Part shown: positions 12,001 to 24,000 of the stretch, one piece after another
Position numbering within the stretch: the stretch's first letter is position 1
Layout: each line of letters begins with the position of its first letter
From: Balanoglossus misakiensis
Lineage: Eukaryota > Hemichordata
Reading direction: 5' to 3'
Assembly (NCBI GenBank): GCA_040954595.2
Contig: CM082576.2
Coordinates: 15,872,001-15,936,000, forward strand
DNA length: 64,000 nucleotides
Made by a program: the position numbers and the translations under genes
The notes under the pieces: model-generated
The model's database searches: none
What the model was told of the DNA's origin: nothing
The model's input: only the letters and a program-made list of their open reading frames with translations

Positions 12001-15000
12001 ATGACAAAATGGATGGGTTACATAGCTCATGTAACTTGTACGACTTTGCGAATTTTGGTGATTTTGTCATTTTGGACATTTTTCATGGGTTATAGCTCAT
12101 GAAAATCATCAAAAAATGACAATTTTTCGACTTTGCGAATTTTCAAAATTTCCTTATTTAAAAAAAAATTATGGTTTATAGCTCATGAAAATCATCAAAA
12201 AATGAGGTCACCCAAAATTTGGGATACAAATTTTGACTCCATATTGGTCCATGTGCAACAAAAACCAGACTTTTAACCCTTTTGGTTAGCCTGCAATTCG
12301 GTATGCACACAATTAATGAGTTAAGTAGGTGTCACAGGTGACCCCCAAATTTGGCTTTTAATTTTGGTCCCATGCTGCTCACTGGCCCATTGGCAGTCAC
12401 TGTCCAGGACCATTGCACATGCCAGAATTCCACAATAAGATGTGGACATAGGCCAATTGGTTGGTCCAATGGCCATAAAAAATATGGAAAAAATATTATA
12501 AAAATTATCTTCTCAAAATCGACATGGCCTAGGACCTTCAAATTTGGCATACAGGATCTTGGTCATATGGTCTACAAAGTTTGAGAAAAGAAATTTAATG
12601 CCGCCATTCGTATGCAAATTATGTCAATTTGAAAAGTTTGATCGGCTATAGCTACAAGGTCACGTGACTAATTACAAATGCAAAGGTTCCATGCACTACT
12701 ACTCATTGGCCCCAACCTCTGGGCCAAAAAACGCGTTAGAATAAAAAAGAAAAATGTCAGCAATTACAATAAACATTGTCCTTTTTATTTTTAGGAACAT
12801 GTCAGCGTCCACCCCTTCCTATTGATATTATTGATCACCTGCCCCTCTTTATACTGAACGTACCATCACAGTTTATTGAAAAGTTCCAATACGGAGATGT
12901 TCTTTTGCCTGGACTTGGGGGAAGACATCCTGATAGGCGTGATCCGGAGGAAGATGGACCAGAAGAGGAGAGACCGGAAGGAGATAGACCAGAAGAGGAG
13001 AGACCTGAAAGAGATAGACCAGAAGAGGATAGACCGGAAGAGGGTGGACCAGAAGAGGATAGAACGGAAGGAGATGGACCGGAAGGAGTTGGACCGGAAG
13101 GAGATAGACCGGAAGGAGATAGACCAGAAGAGGACAGACCGGAAGTAGATGGACCAGAAGAGGATAGACCGGAAGGAGATAGACCTGAAGAGGATAGACC
13201 GGAAGATGATGGACCACAAGAAGATAGACCGGAAAGAGATGGACTGGAAGAGGATAGACCGGAAGGAGATAGACCAGAAGAGGATAGACCTGAAGGAGAT
13301 AGACCAGAAGAGGATAGACCGGAAGAGGATGGACCAGAAGAGAATAGTTCGGAAGGAGATAGACCGGAAGAGAATAGACCGGAGGAAGGTGGACCGGAAG
13401 GAGATGGAACAGCACCTGATAGACAGGAGGATTGGAGTAATGGCGATCAAAATGGAGAGGGGTGGTCGGAAAGGGCATACCCTGAAGTACCTTTCCCAGA
13501 CTGGCCAGATGATCTATTGGTTCCACACAATCCAATGGAAAGCCCTCTTCTTTACCCATTTTTGCCTTCTTTCGAGCTAGGAGGAGGGGAAGATCAACCC
13601 GATCAGCAACCACCAGGACAAGATGATCAATCGCTGGGGCGAGGAGAAGGGGAGCACGATGAGGGAGACCCACATGAACAAGATGTCCCACAACCTGATC
13701 ATCAGCCACCGATCGGTCTACCGCAGTTACCCTTCCCTGACTTGCCTGATGGTATCCTTGACCTTCCTCCAGGTATTCCAGACAGTATTTTCCCAAACAA
13801 TCCATTAGAAAACCCAATGGATAATCCAGATCTCCCCATGGATCCACAACTGCCATTTCTACCGGAAATTCCTGAATATGGACCAGGGGAGTTTCCCGAA
13901 GGAACAAAACTGTTCTTCGAATGCGAACCAGGAACATTTCTTGTTGGGATGGAAGTTCTCCGGTGCCATAATGGACGTTGGAATGGAGTGGTTCCGATTT
14001 GCATTGGTATGTACATGGATATTGGCTTTTATCAGTGGGGCAATCTTGAATTTAGTGGTACTTCTATTATGAATTATTTCCTCATGACATAGCAAATTGT
14101 TTTTTAAAATAATCTACAAGACTGGATACATGCCCTTAATCTAAATGATTTTTGGATTCAAAATCGGATTGTGTAAGTCAATACGCATATTTCTATGTAA
14201 ACATAAATAACATCCTTTCGATATCCTTATACATTTGAAATCAGCATTCCTATGAAATTCATACTGTATTTTTGCACCATCCAATGAACATAATTATTTG
14301 TGTTTGACAGGGAACTGTCCTAAACTGAACAAACCTTTACATGGAATGTTTTCAAATACAAGTGGTAGAAATGGTGATAATGTAACAGTTCGATGTGATG
14401 AAGGATACACGCTGATTGGTAAAAACTCATCAACGTGTAACAATGGTACTTGGTTTCCTCATCTGTCAAACATGACCTGTGCACGTAAGTATAGTTTGAT
14501 GTTGTTTGATTTGGCGAAAGCCACAACATTGATCTATATCCTTATACATTTGAAATCGTCATTCCCGTGAAAATTATGGTGTATCATTCCATTTACTTCC
14601 TAGGTAACTGCCCCAAACCAAATGAAACCCAACATGGTGCCTTCGCGCATACAAGTGGGAGACACGGCCATAATGTAACTCTGGAGTGTTATTATGGATA
14701 TGCCCCAGCACCACACGATTCCTCAACATGCCAACATGGCATGTGGGACCCACCGCTGTCTCATTTGAAATGCCTTCGTGAGTTATACATATTTTCCCTT
14801 CTCAGGGTGTTATTCTCAGAAAAAAAGTCTCCAATGAGATATACATAAGTGTAAAGCAGAACAAATGAACATCAAATAAATATAGTCAATGTTGCATTCA
14901 ATTTCAAAGTGGAAAACATTCTTATGTGCATCTATTTGAGATACAGTTGGCATGTGGTTCTTTTACCAATGGTGAGATTGGCAAAGAACTCTATATTCCG

Positions 15001-18000
15001 TTTAAAATTTCATTAAGTTTATATGTATGTCATAATGTTATACAAGTAACTATCTTTTTACCTAAAAGGGCACTGCCGGGACCCAGGAGAACCGCGGAAT
15101 GGTATGCAGGTTGGCGAATCAGACTACAAAGCAGAATCATGGGTTGAATTCAAATGTCGACATGGCTACCAGCTTTACGGTCACTCCTTTGTCAAATGCA
15201 TTGACGGCAACTGGAGTTCTCCAATTCCGTCGTGTGTTGGTAAGAAAACATTTACTTTGTAAAATTACTAGTGAGTTGACCAAAAGTGAAATGTTTCACC
15301 CAAAACGATACATTACAATGTGTTCATCGCAAATGCTTTGCATAATAATGACTTTCTTTTTTCACAAGGAACCTGTTACATTGAACCTCTTCCACAAGAC
15401 CCCAATGCCAATACTCCTGATGTTGAAGTCAACATACCTCCACAATTCATCGGACATGGTGATAATGGAGAATCAATGAAACCCAGCGACATGCTTGGAT
15501 ATTGGCCTGGGTCAGACACCGAAAACGTTAACGAATCTTGGTTGAAATCATATGTGATGCCGCCTGGTGGTCAGTATCCTAGGCAAGATAACAATCAACC
15601 TGAGCAAGATAGCTACCAGTCAGGTGACCAGGATCTTGGACAAAACGACCAACAAGCCAGTGAACAAGGGTTTGGCGATATGCCCTCTGATGGACATTCT
15701 CTCCAGGAAGATGGTGAAAGACCAAGACCAGAAGACCAGCAACCAGATAACCAAGACATGGGAAAAGAAGATACACTACCAAGTGAACGAGCAGCGGGAT
15801 CAGGGAGTACGCCACCTGGTGGCCAACAGCCAGACCAGGTTGAGGACCAACCTGGACAAGAGGAACTTAATCCAGACCTAGAACAAGGAGATCAAAAACC
15901 AGACGAAAACCCTTATCCAACCCCAGAGTGGCCTGCACATGGAGACACCCCTTTCCCACTGGAAGTGCCTCGGTATGGCCCAGGCGAATTTCCCGAGGGG
16001 ACAAGTCTAGAATTTGAATGTGGACCAGGAACATACCTTTTAGGCATGGCAGCAATCACGTGTCATGATGGGCAATGGACTAATGTGTTCCCTGTTTGTA
16101 AAAGTGAGTAGTCATTTATTGAGTTTCTGATTTGACACATTCATATATGTATGCATATATCATTATATGGTTACAGTTTGGCTCATAATCACTGATCGTA
16201 ATTTTTGTCTAATTATCTGAAGTTATGCACAAGGGATCGCTTTTGAAATTATGGTCTAAAGAATCAAAATATCTCATCTTACAGACATTATGACAGAATC
16301 CCCGGATGAAGCAACGACCGAGGCCGTCGACTTTGAAACGACAGAGGACATGTCACGTGATAACGATGATGAACCCAGGGAAGAACCTCTTCCAACATCA
16401 CCAATTCCTGTGACGAAACCCACGTGCCCTCCCGCAGCAACTAATGAGGGTTCCTGTACAAGAACCATCACTGGTCCAGCTTTCAGTTCAACCCTTGTCA
16501 TTGAAGACGGCTTGGACTGGGACGAAGGCATGAGTGATCCCACTTCATGTACATACAAAAACGCCTCTTCTGATCTTGGATACAAGGTATCGAACGATTA
16601 AACTGAAGCAATCAGTTCTTAAATTGTATTTACTAACAGTTCTAAAGCTAGTAGCACTAGTTGGTCCGTGTGAATGAGCTAGAAATCAATCACGTTATGT
16701 TTTTCGTTTCAGTTGGCCCAGATTTTTAATGCCAGCTCGCTGACTGATGCATTCGACTGTATCAAGATCGACTCGTTCAGGTAAAATATTTCAATTTCAC
16801 TCACACAAATCACGACATGAACATCAGCACGCACATGAGGAAATAAAAAACAAACGAATCGCATCAAACAATATGGCAGCTAGTGTGAAGCGCCCTCAGT
16901 CGGCATGAGTCAGACTTAGGTATTCTAATGCATGCAGCGATATACATTTTATAGAAGTCTTCTTTCCAAGGCAATATGAAACGCAAATCGCCGAAACTAA
17001 GTAACCTTTTTGGCGCCAACAGCCAAGGAAGTGTAGAAGTGAACTACAAAGTGGTATTTGAAGAGGAAGCGGAAGTGACGGAGACAGACGTACAAGCTGC
17101 ACTGTCTGAGGGGTTGAATAAGACGGACGTCTTTCAAGATTTGACAATCGACGTGGAGGAGATTGTTTTTGTCGCTGTCGGTAGGTATAAAATCTTGTTT
17201 TCCATCATTGCAATAATGGACGTTGGAATGGAGTGGTTCCGATTTGCATTGGTATTACATGGATATTGGCTTTGATCAGTGTGGCATTCCTGAATTTAGT
17301 GGTAGTTCTACTATGAATTATTTCCTCATGACATAGCAAATTGTTTTTTAAAATAATCTACAAGACTGGATACATGCCTTTAATCTAAATGATTTTTGGA
17401 TTCAAAATCGGATAGTGTAAGTCAATAAACGTATTTCTATGTAAACATAAATAACATCCTTTCGATATCCTTATACATTTGAAATCAGCATTCCTATGAA
17501 ATTCATACTGTATTTTTGCACCATCCACTGAACATTATTATTTGTGTTTGACAGGGAACTGTCCTAAACCGAACCAACCTTTACATGGAATGTTTTCAAA
17601 TACAAGTGGTAGAAACGGTGATATTGTAACAGTTCGATGTGATGAAGGATACACACTTATTGGTAAAAACTCATCAACGTGTAGAAATGGTACTTGGTTT
17701 CCTCATCTGTCAAACATGACCTGTGCACGTAAGTATTGTTTGGTGTTGTTTGATTTGGCGAAAGCCACAACATTGATCTATATCCTTATACATTTGAAAT
17801 CAGCGTTCCTTTGAAATTCATACTTTATTTTTGCACCATCCACTGAACATAATTATTTGTGTTTGACAGGGAACTGTCCTAAACCGAACAAACCTTTACA
17901 TGGAATGTTTTCAAATACAAGTGGTAGAAATGGTGATAATGTAACAGTTCGATGTGATGAAGGATACACGCTGATTGGTAAAAACTCATCAACGTGTAAC

Positions 18001-21000
18001 AATGGTACTTGGTTTCCTCATCTGACAAACATGACCTGTGCACGTAAGTATAGTTTGATGTTGTTTGAATTGGCGAAAGCCACAATATTGATCTATATCC
18101 TTATACATTTGAAATCGTCATTCCCGTGAAAATTATGGTGTATAATTCCATTGACTTCACAGGTAACTGCCCCAAACCAAATGAAACCCAAAATGGTGCT
18201 TTCACGCATACAAGTGGGAGACACGGCCATAATGTAACGCTGGAGTGTTATTATGGATATGCCCCAACACCACACGATTCCTCAACATGCCAACATGGCA
18301 TGTGGGATCCACCGCTGTCTCATTTGAAATGCCTTCGTGAGTTATACATATTTTCCCTTCTCAGGGTGTTATTCTCAGAAAAAAAGTCTCCAATGAGATA
18401 TACATCAGTCTAAAGCAGAACAAATGAACATCAAATAGATATAGTCAATGCTGCCTTCAATTTCAAAGTGGAAAACATTCTTATGTGCATCTATTTGAGA
18501 TACAGTTAATGTGGTTCTTTTACCAATGGTGATGTATATCTACGTTAGCCACTTGTCATACGAGAGAAAAAATGGTTTATTAAACGCGAATTTGAATATG
18601 AAGAATAAGAATATGAATCTGTATGCAAACGTTTAATGGGTATCTTTAACAGGTAGCTGTCCTATGCCACATAATGTGGCGAATGGAGTTTTTACACAAA
18701 CAAATGCAAGACATGGTGAACATGTTACACTGCGTTGTGATCAAGGATACTCCACAGTGGGTCAAAATGCTTCCATGTGTAAAGATGGATGCTGGCATCC
18801 TCCACTACCTGAAATGAAATGTTTAAGTAAGTAATTGATATTTGTGAATGAACTTTAACGAAATCACTCGAAATAAGTTATGGTGAATAATATTCCCATG
18901 TTGTGACGTCACATGTTGGCGAATGCACGCGAATAATACAGAAAAATGATGAGATTGGCACAGAACTCTATTTTCCGTTTAGAATTTTATTAAGTGTATA
19001 TGTATGTCATAATATTATACTAGTAACTATCTTTTTACTTTAAAGGGCACTGCCGGGACCCAGGAGAACCGCGGAATGGTATGCAGGTTGGCGAATCAGA
19101 CTACAAAGCAGAATCATGGGTTGAATTCAAATGTCGACATGGCTACCAGCTTTACGGTCACTCCTTTGTCAAATGCATTGACGGCAACTGGAGTTCTCCA
19201 ATTCCGTCGTGTGTGGGTAAGAAAACATTTACTTTGTAAAATTACTAGTGAGTTGACCAAAAGTGAAATGTTTCACCCCAAATGATACATTACAATGTGT
19301 TCATCGCAAATGCTTGGCATAATAATTGCTTTCTTTTTTTCACAAGGAACCTGTTACATTGAACCTCTTCCACAACACCCCAATGCCAATACTCCTGATG
19401 TTGTAGTCAACATACCTCCACAATTCATTGGACATGGTGATAATGGAGAATCTATGAAACCCAGCGACATGCCTGGATATTGGCCTGGGTCAGACACCGA
19501 AAAGGTTAACGAATCTTGGTTGAAATCATATGTGATGCCGCCTGGTGGTCAGTATCCTAGGCAAGACGACAATCAAGCTGGGCGAGATAGCTACCAGTCA
19601 GGTGACCAGGATCTTGGACAAAACGACCAACAAGCCAGTGAACAAGGGTTTGGCAATATGCCCTCTGATGGACATTCTCTCAAGGAAGATGTTGAAAGAC
19701 CAAGACCAGAAGACCAGCAACCAGATAACCAAGACATGGGAAAAGAAGACACACTACCAAGTGAACGAGCAGCGGGATCAGGGAGTACGCCACCTGGAGG
19801 CCAACAACCAGACCGGGCCGAGGACCAACCTGGACAAGAGGAACTTAATCCAGACGACCACCAAGAAAACCTAGAACAAGGAGAGCACAAACCAGACGAA
19901 CACCCTTATCCAACCCCAGAGTGGCCTGCACATGGAGACACCCCTTTCCCACTGGAAGTGCCTCGGTATGGCCCTGGCGAATTTCCCGAGGGGACAAGTC
20001 TAGAATTTGAATGTGGACCAGGAACATACCTTTTAGGCATGGCAGCAATCACGTGTCATGATAGGCAATGGACTAATGTGTTCCCTGTTTGTAAAAGTGA
20101 GTAGTCGTTTATTGAGTTTCTTATTTGACACATTCATATAAATATGCATATATGGTTACAGTTTGGCTCATAATCACTGATCATTATTTTTCTAATTATC
20201 TGAAGTTATGCACAAAAATGCACAAGGGATCTCATTTAAAATTATGATCGAAAGGATGTACCCTTTCCTCAAGAATCAAAATATCTCATCTTACAGACAT
20301 TATGACGGAATCCCCGGATGAAGCAACGACCGAGGCCGTCGACTTTGAAACGACAGAGGACATGCCACGTGATAACGATGATGAACCCAGGGAAGACCCA
20401 TTTCCAACATCACCAATTCCTGTGACGAAACCCACGTGCCCTCCCGCAGCAACAAATGAGGGCTCCTGTACAAGAACCATCACTGGTCCAGCTTTCAGTT
20501 CAACCCTTGTCATTGAAGACGGCTTGGACTGGGATGAAGGCATGGGTGACCCTACTTCATGTACATACAAAAACGCCTCTTCTGATCTTGGATACAAGGT
20601 ATCGAACGATTAAACTGAAGCAATCAGTTCTTAAATGGTATTTACTAACAGTTCTAAAGCTAGTAGCACAAGTTGGTCCGTGTGAATGAACTAGAAATCA
20701 ATCACGTTATGTGTTTCGTTTCAGTTGGCCCAGATTTTTAATGCCAGCTCGCTGAATGATGCATTCGACTGTATCAAGATCGACTCGTTCAGGTAAAATA
20801 TTTCAATTTCACTCGCACAAATCACGACATGAACATCAGCACGCACATGAGGAAATAAAAAACAAACGAATCGCATCAAACAATATGGCGACTACTGTGA
20901 GGCGACCTCAGTCGGCATTACGTATTCAGACTTAGGTATTCTAATGCATGCAGCGATATACATTTTATGGAAGTCTTCATTCCAAGGCAATATGAAACGC

Positions 21001-24000
21001 AAATCGCCGAAACTAAGTAACCTATTTTACGCCAACAGCCAAGGAAGTGTAGAAGTGAACTACAAAGTGGTATTTGAAGAGGAAGCGGAAGTGACGGAGA
21101 CAGACGTACAAGCTGCACTGTCAGAGGGGTTGAATAAGACGGACGTCTTTCAAGATTTGACAATCGACGTGGAGGAGATTGTTTTTGTCGCTGTCGGTAG
21201 GTATAAAATCGTGTTTTCCATCATTGCCACAATTGGCGTTGGAATGGAGTGGTTCCGATTTGCATTGGTATGTACATGGATATTGGCTTTGATCAGTGGG
21301 GAATCTTGAATTTAGTGGTAGTTCTATTATAAATTATTTCCTCATGACATAGCAAAGTGTTTTTTTAAATAATCTACAAGACTGGATACATGTCCTTAAT
21401 CTAGATGATTTTTAGATACATGCCCTTAATCTAAATGATTTTTGGATTCAAAATCGGATAGTCGATAAGCATATTTCTATGTAAACATAAATAACATCCT
21501 TTCGATATCCTTATACATTTGAAATCGGCATTCCTATGAAATTCATACTGTATTTTTGCACCATCCACTGAACATAATTATTTGTGTTTGACAGGGAACT
21601 GTCCTAAACCGAACAAACCTTTACATGGAATGTTTTCAAATACAAGTGGTAGAAATGGTGATATTGTAACAGTTCGATGTGATGAAGGATACACGCTTAT
21701 TGGTAAAAACTCATCAACGTGTAACAATGGCACTTGGTTTCCTCATCTGTCAAACATGACCTGTGCACGTAAGTATTGTTTGTTGTTGTTTGATTTGGCG
21801 AAAGCCACAAAATTGATCTATATCCTTATACATTTGAAATCGTCATTCCCATGAAATTTATGGTGTATCATTCCATTTACTTCACAGGTAACTGCCCCAA
21901 ACCAAATGAAACCCAACATGGTGCTTTCGCGCATACAAGTGGGAGACACGGCCATAATGTAACGCTGGAGTGTTATTATGGATATGCCCCAGCACCACAC
22001 GATTCCTCAACATGCCAACATGGCATGTGGGATCCACCGCTGTCTCATTTGAAATGCCTTCGTGAGTTATACATATTTTTCCTTCTCGGGGTGTTATTCT
22101 CAGAAAAAAGTCTCCAATGAGATATACATCAGTCTAAAGCAGAACAAATGAACATCAAATAGATATAGTCAATGCTGCCTTCAATTTCAAAGTGGAAAAC
22201 ATTCTTATGTGCATCTATTTGAGATACAGTTGACATGTGGTTCTTTTACCAATGGTGATGTATATCTACGTTAGCCACTTGTTATACGACGGGAAAAATG
22301 GTTTATTAAACGCGAATTTGAATATGAAGAATAATTATATATAATTCCCCCGTATTTCGAACGAGTGTGCCTGCGTCGCGGACGAGTGATTCCCCGTATA
22401 GCGGCCGTATCCCTCCGAGCCGCAGGCGAGGAGGGATACAGCTATACGGGGAATCACGAGTGAGGAATACGGGGGAATTATATGTTTATCACATACATAG
22501 ATCCGCTAATTTTGATTTTCAAATAAATCTCTTAGTGGTTGCGATAAAATTTGGAACTATTTTGTGCAAAATTGAAGATCGATGTTATGCGGTCTATCTA
22601 TCAGGTGACTCAGGTCACGACCTGGACGATTCTGGTTTTGGCGATGACCCGTCTGTCGTGCGTCAGCTGGATTTCATCGTCCGTTAAGGTTTCACTGGAG
22701 CAGGAAACCTCTCTTATGCCTTTTGCTTTATGACTAGACCGTTTTGCTCTAATCGTCGCATCAAAATTTTTGCGAATACTCAGTTTTGTACCTGTCGCTC
22801 GTTCGACAACGCGACGACATTGGCTCAGCACTGACGACCTCGCGACAGTTTTGGTGCCGGTTGGTGCGATAAAAATGTACACAGGTAAAATTCCCATGTT
22901 GTGACGTCACATGTTGGCGAATGCACGCGAAAAATACAGAAAAATGATGAGATTGGCAAAGAACTCTATTTTCCGTTTAAAATATTATTAAGTGTATATG
23001 TATGTCATAATGTTATACAAATAACTATTTTTTACCGAAAAGGGCACTGCCGGGACCCAGGAGTACCGCGGAATGGTATGCAGGTTGGCGAATCAGACTA
23101 CAAAGCAGAATCATGGGTTGAATTCAAATGTCGACATGGCTACCAGCTTTACGGTCACTCCTTTGTCAAATGCGTTGACGGCAATTGGAGTTCTCCAATT
23201 CCGTTGTGTGTGGGTAAGAAAACATTTACTTTGTAAAATTACTAGTGAATTGACCAAAAGTGTGATTCATTACAATGTGTTCATCGCAAATGCTTGGCAT
23301 AATAATGGCTTTCTTTTTTTCACAAGGAACCTGTTACATTGAACCTCTTCCACAACACCCAAATGCCAATACTCCTGATGTTGTAGTCAACATACCTCCA
23401 CAATTCATTGGACATGGTGATAATGGAGAATTAATGAAACCCAGCGACATGCTTGGACATTGGCCTGGGTCAGACACCGAAAACGTTAACGAATCTTGGT
23501 TGGAATCGTATGTGATGCCGCCTGGTGGTCAGTATCCTAGGCAAGATAACAATCAACCTGGGCGAGATAGCTACCAGTCAGGTGACCACGATCTTGGACA
23601 AAACGACCAACAAGCAAGTGAACAAGGGTTTGGCGATATGCCCTCTGATGGACATTCTCTCCAGGAAGATGGTGAAAGACCAAGACCAGAAGACCACCAA
23701 GACATGGGAAAAGAAGATACACTACCAAGTGAACGAGTAGCGGGATCAGGGAGTACGCCAACTGAAGGCCAACAACCAGACCAGGTTGAGGACCAACCTG
23801 GACAAGAGGAACTTAATCCAGATGACCACAAAGAAGACCAAGAACAAGGAGAGCAAAACCCAGACGAAAACCCTTATCCAACCCCAGAGTGGCCTGCACA
23901 TGGAGACACCCCTTTCCCATTGGAAGTGCCTCGGTATGGCCCAGGAGAATTTCCCGAGGGGACAAGTCTAGAATTTGAATGTGGACCAGGAACATACCTT

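Noticed and set aside
12866-13937. Long antisense open frames (up to 354 codons) opposite the acidic repeat exon
   Set aside because: They are by-products of the 15-base repeat and codon composition of the sense exon. The Leu/Pro or Ser/Phe/Arg repeats have no start context or domain.
22610-22897. Minus-strand frame of 95 codons in the unit C insertion
   Set aside because: No family recognised and no supporting splice sites. It lies in inserted sequence that replaced an exon.
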